A stretch of DNA of 64,000 bases from the NCBI GenBank assembly GCA_023664325.1, contig JAMPFS010000002.1:1-64000 (forward strand). Direction: 5' to 3'. The stretch is from Clostridium sp. GTDB lineage: Bacteria; Bacillota; Clostridia; Lachnospirales; Lachnospiraceae. This document shows, piece by piece, positions 35,492 through 43,332 of this stretch; the first letter of the stretch is position 1, and each line of letters begins with the position of its first letter. Below the pieces are notes generated by a model, which worked only from the letters and a program-made list of their open reading frames with translations, was not told the origin of the DNA and did not search any database. Position numbers and translations under genes: made by a program.

Positions 35492-35520
35492 ATTATAATC
35501 AATTACAGGCATATTCTCAA
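35492..35520 (-). promoter_or_regulatory. Promoter of the MoxR/DUF5682/VWA/SWIM/DUF4132 operon
   Basis: Minus strand: TTGAGA (35515-35520), 17-base spacer, consensus TATAAT (35492-35497), about 90 bases upstream of the start codon. It is the only clear promoter seen for the five genes. The remaining leader bases show no further structure. Confidence 0.75.
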
Positions 35521-35556
35521 TCACATTTTATGAAATTTCCCTGTCAGCGTTATAAG

Positions 35557-35610
35557 CCAAAAATCCACCTTCGCCGCCTCTACAGTAGATAAGACGGCAA
35601 AAGTGGATTT
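35557..35610 (-). terminator. Intrinsic terminator of pheST
   Basis: AAATCCACTTTTGCCG pairs with CGGCGAAGGTGGATTT on the minus strand (16 bp, two G-T pairs), followed by TTT, about 55 bases after the pheT stop. Confidence 0.85.
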
Positions 35611-35665
35611 CTTTCCTGTTTACAGTTATTCAGCTTCTATAAATATGTTATCTGCCATGCAAAGC

Positions 35666-38092
35666 CTATCCTCTAAGCTCAATGCCCATCTGTTTCAGTG
35701 CATCAAGCACTTTTTCCACTGCCTTGTCCACCTCGGCAGATTCCAGGTTTCTGTCCTTTGCGCGGAAAATCAGGGAAAATGCGACCGATTTCCTGCCTTC
35801 ACCGACCTGCTCCCCTTCATACACATCAAAAAGCTCGAGGCTTTCTAATATCTTGCCGGCATTTTTGGTAATCACATGCTCAATCTGACCGACAAACAGG
35901 CTCTTATCCATCACCATCGACAGATCCCTTGTACTTGCAGGATACTTGGCAATACCCTCATACTTACGGTCAAAACATGCAAGCATGGTAAGCACATCCA
36001 TATTGAGAACCGCCACATATGCCTCTGTCTTCAGGTTATAATTATCACCTGCCTCGGGATGCACCTGTCCCATATATCCAAGAGGGAGCTTCCCCTTTAC
36101 CATCTTTGCCTGACGTCCCGGATGCAGATACAAAATATCATTGCATGGCTCAAAATCAACCTGACCTGCCATTCCAAGCTTTTCAAAGATTTCTTCCACT
36201 GCGCCCTTTAGGGTAAAGAAATCTCCGTCTCCATACATACCCATTGTCAGCCTCATTTTCTCATCCGGAAGTTCCTCAAGCGGAAGCGATTTTGGAATAT
36301 AAATGTTTCCCAGTTCATAAAGCCTTACCGACTTATTTCTCCTGTTATAATTGGTTGCAAGAGAAGTCAGCATGCCATTTAGGGATACAGTCCGCATAAT
36401 CGAGAAATCCTCTCCAAGCGGATTCTGGATTACGATTGCATTGCGCTCTACAGCATCCTGTGGCAATAACAGCTTGTCAAATACCTTTGGACTTTCAAAG
36501 GAATAGGTCATACCGCCGGAAAATCCATTCCGCTCGCAAATCTCTCTTGCCACATCCTCCACTCTCTGGTTAAATGGCTTCTTACCGACAGTCGCCTCGC
36601 CTCTTGGCAGGGAAACCGGAATATTATCATAGCCGTAAAACCTTGCCACCTCTTCCGCCAAATCTGCCATGCATCCGAGATCCTGCCGGAATGTAGGAAT
36701 CGTAAGGGTGTTATCTGCCTCATGATATACAAGACCTAATCTTTCAAAGTACTCTAACATATCTTCCTTCGGAATATCGGTTCCGAGCAAATTGTTATAT
36801 CTGTCCGGTTCAAACGGCAGAACCTTTTCTTTCACAGGGTTCGGATAGACATCCACGACACCGCCTACAACTTCCCCACATTCCATTTCCTCCACTAACT
36901 GGCATGCCCTGTTAATTGCCTCGATCGCCGTATTGGGATCCAGCCCCTTTGTAAACTTAAAGGAAGCGTCTGTCTGCAAACCGATCCGCTTTGATGCCAG
37001 GCGGATGTTCGTGCCGTCAAAGCAGGCTGCCTCAAACAGCACTGTTTTTACATCATCCGTAATCATGGAGTTTTCCCCACCCATGATACCGGCGATACCG
37101 ACTTCTTTTTCCCCGTCACAAATCATCAGCACACCGGAATCGAGCCTGCGTTCCTGCCCATCCAATGTGGTAAAGGTATCTCCATCCGCCGCGCGCTTTA
37201 CAATAATCTCGCGCTTTGCAATGGTATCCAGATCATAGGCATGCATCGGCTGCCCATATTCCTCCATGATATAGTTCGTGATATCTACCAGGTTGTTGAT
37301 GGAACGGATTCCCATCGCTTTTAAACGGTCCTGCATCCACTTTGGCGAAGGCCCAATCTTAATATTTTCCACTACCCTTGCGCAGTAACGGGTGCATAAA
37401 TCATGATCTTCCACTGTCACCTTTATAAAATCATTTACATCCTTATCATTTGCCTTTACGGTTACAACCGGTGGATAAAATGGCTTATTGAAAGTTGCCG
37501 CTGCCTCCCTCGCCATGCCAATCATGGAAAAACAGTCTACACGGTTTGAGGTAATCTCATATTCCACCACTGTATCATCTAATCCTAATGCCTTTACCGC
37601 ATCATCGCCCGGTTTCACTCCTGACTCCGGTAAAAATACATAAACACCATCTTCCGGCGCTTCCGGATAAAAATCCCTGGATGAGCCTAACTCCTCAATG
37701 CCACACATCATGCCATTGCTTTCCACGCCACGGAGTTTCCCCTTCTTAATCTTAATGCCGTCCGGATATTCCGTATCATCGCCATGCGCTGCCGCTACCT
37801 TTCCGCCGTCTAAGACGATCGGAACCACATCCCCTTCTTTGACATTCTTTGCGCCTGTCACAATCTGAATCGTCTCCGTGCCGATATTGACCTGGCAGAC
37901 CACAAGCTTATCCGCATCCGGGTGTTTTTCAATGCTCTCAATCCTGCCTGCTACAATTTTCTCTAAATTCTTATCCTTCTTTTCATATCCCTCCACATGG
38001 GAACCGGACAAAGTCATGCGGTCTACAAATTCCTGTACGTCCACATCAAGATCCGGAACATACGCTTTCATCCACGATAATGGTGTATTCAT
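35666..38092 (-). CDS. pheT: Phenylalanyl-tRNA synthetase beta subunit
   Basis: 808 residues, full length: N-terminal EMAP-type tRNA-binding domain (VVCQVNIGTETIQIVTGAKN), B3/B4 editing domain (SNRVDCFSMIGMAREAAA), B5 domain, the synthetase-like core and a C-terminal anticodon-binding domain (AKYPASTRDLSMVMD). Together with PheS it forms the alpha2beta2 enzyme that charges tRNA-Phe and hydrolyses mischarged Tyr-tRNA-Phe. Start ATG at 38092 with AAGGA ten bases upstream; 40 bases after pheS, so co-transcribed under the same T-box. Confidence 0.97.
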   Translation of the reverse strand: MNTPLSWMKAYVPDLDVDVQEFVDRMTLSGSHVEGYEKKDKNLEKIVAGRIESIEKHPDADKLVVCQVNIGTETIQIVTGAKNVKEGDVVPIVLDGGKVAAAHGDDTEYPDGIKIKKGKLRGVESNGMMCGIEELGSSRDFYPEAPEDGVYVFLPESGVKPGDDAVKALGLDDTVVEYEITSNRVDCFSMIGMAREAAATFNKPFYPPVVTVKANDKDVNDFIKVTVEDHDLCTRYCARVVENIKIGPSPKWMQDRLKAMGIRSINNLVDITNYIMEEYGQPMHAYDLDTIAKREIIVKRAADGDTFTTLDGQERRLDSGVLMICDGEKEVGIAGIMGGENSMITDDVKTVLFEAACFDGTNIRLASKRIGLQTDASFKFTKGLDPNTAIEAINRACQLVEEMECGEVVGGVVDVYPNPVKEKVLPFEPDRYNNLLGTDIPKEDMLEYFERLGLVYHEADNTLTIPTFRQDLGCMADLAEEVARFYGYDNIPVSLPRGEATVGKKPFNQRVEDVAREICERNGFSGGMTYSFESPKVFDKLLLPQDAVERNAIVIQNPLGEDFSIMRTVSLNGMLTSLATNYNRRNKSVRLYELGNIYIPKSLPLEELPDEKMRLTMGMYGDGDFFTLKGAVEEIFEKLGMAGQVDFEPCNDILYLHPGRQAKMVKGKLPLGYMGQVHPEAGDNYNLKTEAYVAVLNMDVLTMLACFDRKYEGIAKYPASTRDLSMVMDKSLFVGQIEHVITKNAGKILESLELFDVYEGEQVGEGRKSVAFSLIFRAKDRNLESAEVDKAVEKVLDALKQMGIELRG

Positions 38093-38132
38093 AATTATTT
38101 ATTCCTTTCTATATTACTATTTAATCCATATC

Positions 38133-39152
38133 CTAAAATTGGTTCAGGAACCTTACGTCATTCTCATACAGCAGTCTCATATCATCAATCTCATACTTGA
38201 GAAGTGTCACCCGCTCTAACCCGATACCAAAGGCAAAGCCCTGATATTCCTTTGGATCAATGCCGCACATTTCCAAAACATGTGGGTGTACCATACCACA
38301 GCCAAGAATCTCAATCCAGCCACTTCCTTTACACATACGGCAGCCTTTGCCTCCACATTTAAAGCATGTGATATCCACCTCCGCAGACGGCTCTGTAAAC
38401 GGGAAATGATGCGGCCGGAATTTTACCTGTGTCTTCTCGCCAAAGAATTCCCTTGCAAACTGTGCCAATGTTCCTTTTAAGTCTGCCATTGTAATATTTT
38501 TATCAATGACAAGACCTTCTACCTGATGGAAGGATGGGGAATGGGTCGCATCCACTTCATCTGCTCGGAATACCCGTCCGGCAGAAATAATGCGGATGGG
38601 AAGATTTCCCTTCTCCATAATTCTTGCCTGAACAGAGGAAGTCTGTGTACGGAGCAAGATTTCCTTATTGATATAAAATGTGTCCTGTTCATCCTTTGCA
38701 GGATGGTTCGCCGGGATATTCAAAAGTTCAAAATTATATTTATCGTACTCGACTTCCGGTCCTTCCACAACCTCATAGCCCATACCGATAAATACTCTCT
38801 CTAAATCCTCTAAGGCAATTTGATTCGGGTGCCTGTGTCCCCGGATATTCTTCTTTCCCGGCAGGGTTACATCAATGGTCTCCCGCTTCATTTTCTCGGT
38901 GCGCAGCATTTTTGCCACCCTGGTACGCTCCTCCTCTAACTTTTCTTCAATCGCTGCTCTTGCCTCGTTTACCATCTGACCGACCATCGGACGTTCTTCC
39001 GGCGCTACCTCCTTCATGCTTTTGAGGACTGCCGTAAGTTCACCTTTCTTGCCAAGAACTGCAACTTTAATGTCATTTAAGGCATCTAAATCTTTTGCTT
39101 CGCTGATTTTTGCAAGCGCATCTGCTTTAATCGCTTCCAGTTTTTCTTTCAT
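38133..39152 (-). CDS. pheS: Phenylalanyl-tRNA synthetase alpha subunit
   Basis: 339 residues. Class II core with motif 2 region FRADEVDATHSPSFHQVEGLV, the Phe-binding FRPHHFPFTEPSAEVD stretch and motif 3 GFAFGIGLERVTLLKYEIDD; the N-terminus is the usual coiled-coil tRNA-binding arm. A CFKCGGKGCRMCKGSG cysteine cluster lies before motif 3. Start ATG at 39152 with AAAGGAG upstream. Preceded by a complete T-box leader, so expression rises when uncharged tRNA-Phe accumulates. Confidence 0.97.
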   Translation of the reverse strand: MKEKLEAIKADALAKISEAKDLDALNDIKVAVLGKKGELTAVLKSMKEVAPEERPMVGQMVNEARAAIEEKLEEERTRVAKMLRTEKMKRETIDVTLPGKKNIRGHRHPNQIALEDLERVFIGMGYEVVEGPEVEYDKYNFELLNIPANHPAKDEQDTFYINKEILLRTQTSSVQARIMEKGNLPIRIISAGRVFRADEVDATHSPSFHQVEGLVIDKNITMADLKGTLAQFAREFFGEKTQVKFRPHHFPFTEPSAEVDITCFKCGGKGCRMCKGSGWIEILGCGMVHPHVLEMCGIDPKEYQGFAFGIGLERVTLLKYEIDDMRLLYENDVRFLNQF

Positions 39153-39178
39153 AATTTATCTCCTTTTATGTCTTCTAT

Positions 39179-39505
39179 AAAAAAAAGCCCGCCCCTATAT
39201 TGGGACGAGCCTATAGCCGCGGTACCACCCAGTTTCCGGGATATCCCTCCCGGCACTTTGTCATGTCATAACGTTCATGACCCGTCTAAACCTACCAAAT
39301 CCATATTAACAGACTCTTCAATTTAAAAGCTCCGGTGTGAAATTAAAATAATATGTGAACTAAAGATTGCTTCCAGCCAATGGCAATCCCTCTCTGGCAG
39401 AACATACTATTCTTTTGCACCATCCCTGCCGATTCCTATTCGGTTCAGCTATTATATAACCATGTCAGATGCCGCTTTACATGCATGATTACACATAAGC
39501 TATCC
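39179..39505 (-). ncRNA. T-box riboswitch leader of pheST
   Basis: The T-box proper, GGGTGGTACCGCGG (39217-39230), is present and followed by a terminator: GCTCGTCCC/GGGGCGGGC stem (39187-39210) and eight Ts. The antiterminator would form between the T-box bulge and upstream sequence. Stem I occupies the upstream 200 bases; a TTC codon at 39400-39402 is a candidate specifier for Phe, not proven. Uncharged tRNA-Phe should stabilise the antiterminator and allow pheS-pheT transcription. Confidence 0.9.
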
Positions 39506-39506
39506 C

Positions 39507-40424
39507 TTATTGTAACATTTTTTTCACCCGTGTCAAGTATCCTTTCGACAATAAGTAATTAATCACTGCCCCGATAAACAGCGCATACATGCAAAAATAA
39601 AGCCACAGCATGGCAATCACAATTCCCGCAAGCGAGCCGTACATCACCGAATAGCTTGAAAAATATTTGAGGTACAGTTTCACTCCCTGGGTAACCACCA
39701 GCCATGCCACAGATGCAAAGGCAGCTCCCGGCGCCTGGCTCTGTATACGCTCCCTCAGCTTCATGTGTTCCTCTTTTCCCATCGGCAGCCCAAAACCACC
39801 GGGCAGTATGACAAACATCATCAAAATAAAAAAATAAAACAAAAGCCAGCCGAGCAGATAGCGTATCAGCAAAAACACCTCGCGAAGCACCGTGCCAATT
39901 TCAAATACACCCTTGATATATCCCTTATAGTAATGGCTCACCCATACATAAAACGTCATCATCAGGGCAAAAATGATAATAAAAATGACGGTATAGGCAA
40001 TTGCAATCAGCCTGTTTTTGATCACGCTTCTCTCACGCCGTATCTGATACATACTGTTAAACCCATCCATCAGGGATACAATCCCCCTGGATGCAGACCA
40101 AAGCAGCGTGATCACGGAAATTGAAATCACTGTCTTGCTCGCCCGCTCGTAAAGGTCGCTGATAATATCCTGCACATACGGCATAACATCATTCGGAATG
40201 ACCTTTATCAGCAAATCCAATACATCCTGCTGGCTAAACGGAAGATACGTTGCCACGGCTAAGACCAGGGAAATAAGCGGCACAATCGAAAGCAGTATAA
40301 AAAATGCAGACTGCGCGGCGCATGCTGCGGTATAGTTATCACCGATCATGCAGCCAAATTTATACACATACCGTATCAGCATCTTAATCTTTTTGTCCGG
40401 CTTTTCATCACCAATCTTTTCCAT
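39507..40424 (-). CDS. YihY/BrkB-family inner membrane protein
   Basis: 305 residues with six predicted membrane helices, for example SAFFILLSIVPLISLVLAVA near the start, VIFIIIFALMMTFYVWV and GIVIAMLWLYFCMYALFIGA near the end. The pattern fits the YihY/BrkB family (once called RNase BN in error). Function is unresolved; roles in lipid or export processes have been suggested. Start ATG at 40424 with a GGGGGG tract four bases upstream. It follows the SpoIID-domain gene by 15 bases and is probably co-transcribed. Its 3' end carries the pheST promoter. Confidence 0.9.
   Translation of the reverse strand: MEKIGDEKPDKKIKMLIRYVYKFGCMIGDNYTAACAAQSAFFILLSIVPLISLVLAVATYLPFSQQDVLDLLIKVIPNDVMPYVQDIISDLYERASKTVISISVITLLWSASRGIVSLMDGFNSMYQIRRERSVIKNRLIAIAYTVIFIIIFALMMTFYVWVSHYYKGYIKGVFEIGTVLREVFLLIRYLLGWLLFYFFILMMFVILPGGFGLPMGKEEHMKLRERIQSQAPGAAFASVAWLVVTQGVKLYLKYFSSYSVMYGSLAGIVIAMLWLYFCMYALFIGAVINYLLSKGYLTRVKKMLQ
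39509..39536 (-). promoter_or_regulatory. Promoter of the pheST T-box transcript
   Basis: Minus strand: perfect TTGACA (39531-39536), 16-base spacer, TACAAT (39509-39514). The whole promoter lies inside the last codons of the YihY/BrkB gene. Confidence 0.8.
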
Positions 40425-40439
40425 ACTCCCCCCTATAAA

Positions 40440-42743
40440 TTATTTTCCCATCATTTCATACATATCTTTCAGTTCCACTGCCGTATAGTAATGCGCAATA
40501 ATATCACCTGCGGTATATCCAAGCTTAGCCATGTCATTGGCGCCGTTCTGGCTTAAACCCACGCCATGTCCAAAGCCGCCTCCCCGCAGCATAAATCCAT
40601 TGCTTTCCTCCACATAGAAATATGCGCTCGGCAGTGACGCCCATCCGGTGACAGTCGAGCCGTCCTGTTTGCGGATGATGATGCCCTCCGGACAAAGCAG
40701 CGCCCTCGCATTCGCCTGCCCCATAACCAAAATCGTCTCCGCCGTTCCTGTAATAAGCATTTCTTCTATGATTCCGCTGCTTCCCCGCTTTGTCACCTCC
40801 ACACTCACCACATCACCGATAGACTGGATTGATTTTTTTTCGTAATCGCCTGTTGAACTCTTGGCAAGAATCTTTTCCGGCATCGCCTGAATCCGGTCAT
40901 ATAAATGGGCATTTACTGCCTGTGTCATTTTATCCTTTGTAAAGAATACCTCCCATCTGAAAAACGGTTCATTCTCCTCGATAAATCCTGCGCCCAGTTC
41001 TCCGTTTATAAATGCCCGGAAACTCTCTTCGTTTTCCAAATTTGCCAGATCATTCAGCTCTGTCTCCATCGTATCTAACAGATATGCTTCGGGATTGCCG
41101 CCCCATACCACGCTGTTATTGCTGGTCGTTCCGCATGAGGTAGAAAAGAAAAATGCCTCAATCACATCGCCATCATAGCATGGAACCACGCCATATGTGT
41201 CATCCACGGCAAAAACTGCCCTCTCATCCTCTTCCACATTATTATACACCTGACTGGATATGCTGTCGTCTAAATGCGCCCCGTATTCTGCATATGTTTC
41301 CCCTTCCATCTGCCGGTACGCATATGCCCTTGCGCAAATCGCCTGCGCTTTCAATGCCTCCATCTCATAAGAAACCGGCATTTCGCTTGGAACAACACCA
41401 TATAAATACTGTTCGACAGAAAGCTCATTCACCACCAATACTCCTTTATCATCCTTTGCCAGCTCAATTGTCCCCCGATAGGAAGGCTCTCCATACTGCC
41501 GCTTCACAGAGGAAATGGTGATTCTTCCCTCTTCCTCCTTAGAACGAATTTTAACATTTCCTCCTTCAAACTCTTTACTTCCATTCCGATATTCAATCCG
41601 TTCCCCTGCCTCATGTTCTTCCACCGTGTCACCGTAAGATACCGTAAATGCCGTATCGGATGTAATATTGACTCCGTTATGGTAAAGACTGGTATAATCC
41701 GTATTGTTAATCAGCACCCGTATATTTTTTGCATAAATATCCTCTGTTATCAATGCTGCCTCCACTATGCTGTCCACAATATACAAAGAGACCTGCGTGT
41801 AACCAATCAGGGTTCCGGCAGACTTCATGGCTTTAAACGTTCCATTTGTCTTATACACATTAAAGCTGTCTGAAAGATATAGCGGTTCCTCATATCCTTC
41901 CACACTGACAAAGCCGTCCTCGTAGGCAGTAACCTTTGCCTGTACCAGATCCTGTAAATGGTTTGTCACACCGATGACTCCCTTATTACTTATGTTGATA
42001 TCTGCCAAATAATTCTCAGTAACTTCTGCCGGCACGGCATCTTCTGATGCAATTGGCAGACGCTGCATTGCGCCATTGACATAACAGAGAAGCTCTTTGC
42101 CGCTTTCGCCATCACTGATACCGGATACATATACATTCTTTATCAGGACGTCCTCTTTGCTCTCCCCAAGACAAAGAATAATTTCATTATTTGAGACATA
42201 CAGCTTCACCACTTTCCCAATATAGTCACGGTCCATACCATAATCCTTTTCCATATAGTAGTCACCGCTGTTTGTATTCACCACCTCATAAACAATGCCA
42301 TCTATTTCCTTGTCATTGGAACTGTCTATATTATATATGTACAAATTCGTGCTAAACAGTCTGTCTAATTGGAGCCCTTCAATCAGTGTTTCGTAAAGAC
42401 TTTCAAACTGTGTACGGGTAAGGGGAACGAAACCCGGGGTATGCGCAATGGAAACCTCTGCCTTTGCCACATCCACGCCTGCCGCCTCAAACAGCCTTCT
42501 TGCCTCCTTCACAGTAAAAGCCGAGCCAAGTTTATCGGGATAGTCATATCCTCCCACGCCAAGATAACTGATTAAGCGGATCGCTTCCGAGTTTGTGATC
42601 GTCATGCCATTTGCCTGCTTATCCGTTACCAGTGTCTTTATGAAAATGCCGCCAACCAAACCAATTATCACAAAAATCCCCAGAATAAACGGCCATATTT
42701 TTTTCTTTTTTCTAACTTTCATCTCTCTATTCTTTCCTCGCAT
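40440..42743 (-). CDS. SpoIID/LytB-domain protein, membrane anchored
   Basis: 767 residues. A basic N-terminus (KVRKKKKIWPF) is followed by one membrane helix (ILGIFVIIGLVGGIFIKTL), so the bulk is extracytoplasmic. The C-terminal 330 residues are a SpoIID/LytB domain: YRGTIELAKDDKGVLVVNEL, VEQYLYGVVPSEMPVSYEME, ALKAQAICARAYAYRQ and GGGFGHGVGLSQNGANDMAK. SpoIID is a lytic transglycosylase acting on denuded glycan strands during engulfment; this longer protein keeps the catalytic Glu in PSEMP and may act in sporulation or wall turnover. The middle section is beta-rich. The ATG at 42743 has AAGGAG six bases upstream. Own promoter at 42786-42814. Confidence 0.9.
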   Translation of the reverse strand: MRGKNREMKVRKKKKIWPFILGIFVIIGLVGGIFIKTLVTDKQANGMTITNSEAIRLISYLGVGGYDYPDKLGSAFTVKEARRLFEAAGVDVAKAEVSIAHTPGFVPLTRTQFESLYETLIEGLQLDRLFSTNLYIYNIDSSNDKEIDGIVYEVVNTNSGDYYMEKDYGMDRDYIGKVVKLYVSNNEIILCLGESKEDVLIKNVYVSGISDGESGKELLCYVNGAMQRLPIASEDAVPAEVTENYLADINISNKGVIGVTNHLQDLVQAKVTAYEDGFVSVEGYEEPLYLSDSFNVYKTNGTFKAMKSAGTLIGYTQVSLYIVDSIVEAALITEDIYAKNIRVLINNTDYTSLYHNGVNITSDTAFTVSYGDTVEEHEAGERIEYRNGSKEFEGGNVKIRSKEEEGRITISSVKRQYGEPSYRGTIELAKDDKGVLVVNELSVEQYLYGVVPSEMPVSYEMEALKAQAICARAYAYRQMEGETYAEYGAHLDDSISSQVYNNVEEDERAVFAVDDTYGVVPCYDGDVIEAFFFSTSCGTTSNNSVVWGGNPEAYLLDTMETELNDLANLENEESFRAFINGELGAGFIEENEPFFRWEVFFTKDKMTQAVNAHLYDRIQAMPEKILAKSSTGDYEKKSIQSIGDVVSVEVTKRGSSGIIEEMLITGTAETILVMGQANARALLCPEGIIIRKQDGSTVTGWASLPSAYFYVEESNGFMLRGGGFGHGVGLSQNGANDMAKLGYTAGDIIAHYYTAVELKDMYEMMGK

Positions 42744-42785
42744 TACTCTCTCCTTTTAGGTCAGTTGTTTATTATTCGCTGTACC

Positions 42786-42814
42786 AGTGTACTACATAAA
42801 TGATAATTCGGCAA
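42786..42814 (-). promoter_or_regulatory. Promoter of the SpoIID-domain gene
   Basis: Minus strand: TTGCCG (42809-42814), 17-base spacer, TACACT (42786-42791), 43 bases before the start codon. Confidence 0.6.
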
Positions 42815-42859
42815 GAATCCTCTCAATGAAAGAAAAATACCCGTGCAAAACATGAACAA

Positions 42860-42905
42860 AGCAGCAATCAGACCGGGCAAATGCTCTTACTGTCTAAATG
42901 CTGCT
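42860..42905. repeat. Long imperfect inverted repeat downstream of the candidate RNA
   Basis: AGCAGCAATCAGAC (42860-42873) pairs with GTCTAAATGCTGCT (42892-42905): 13 of 14 positions including one G-T pair. Neither side has a convincing T-run, so it is not a standard terminator. It may end the RNA starting near 43260 or shield the SpoIID promoter. Confidence 0.5.
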
Positions 42906-43054
42906 TCCTTCTCTTTTGTAATGATGTAACTCTTTTGTATATTCATATTCCTATGTATATCATAAATCTTATCCTATGTAGCCTGTTCTTTTGTCCTGTG
43001 TGTGTTCACTTTCCAGAAACGCTTCTGTTCCCGGAAAATGTTTGTCTATAAGAA

Positions 43055-43260
43055 GTAGAACAACCGGTGATGCCGATTCCTGTATTTTGACTCCTAGCCA
43101 AGCTAGGTGGGCAACCTCACACATGCCTCAGTCTTCCGGTTCATGCCGGCATGACATCTTCAAGTAAATATCGGTATCCCATAAAAATAAATGTAGGTTC
43201 AAAATTACAAGAGTTGCCGAACACCCCAGAAGTCCTACGCTCTTAACATGCCTCAAATTT
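43055..43260 (-). ncRNA. Candidate structured RNA, class not assigned
   Basis: A promoter at 43267-43295 reads leftward into a 590-base stretch with no gene. The first 200 bases have several mutually crossing helices: GGTG-GGCAAC (43106-43115) with GTTGCC-GAA-CACC (43213-43225); GTAGG (43193-43197) with CCTAC (43234-43238); AAGAG (43209-43213) with CTCTT (43240-43244); CCGAT (43073-43077) with ATCGG (43170-43174); plus a CCTAGC-CAA-GCTAGG hairpin and a 14-base palindrome at 43141-43154. Such crossing suggests a compact pseudoknotted RNA. It lacks tmRNA, RNase P and SRP signatures that I know. The rest, 42906-43054, shows one more hairpin (CAGAA/TTCTG near 43012-43028). Ends are approximate. 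Confidence 0.5.
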
Positions 43261-43266
43261 AGATAA

Positions 43267-43295
43267 ATTATACATCATATCAGGGAAAAATACAA
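43267..43295 (-). promoter_or_regulatory. Promoter of the candidate structured RNA
   Basis: Minus strand: TTGTAT (43290-43295), 17-base spacer, consensus TATAAT (43267-43272). The -35 lies in the loop of an inverted repeat, CAGGGAAA (43281-43288) with TTTCCCTG (43303-43310), which may double as the cls terminator or as an operator. Confidence 0.7.
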
Positions 43296-43332
43296 TAGAA
43301 AATTTCCCTGTTTTCCATTATGATGTTAAGCA

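Noticed and set aside
42744..43332. Protein-coding gene in the 590-base gap
   Set aside because: No frame with a ribosome site and plausible protein was found; the content is RNA-like structure and promoters.
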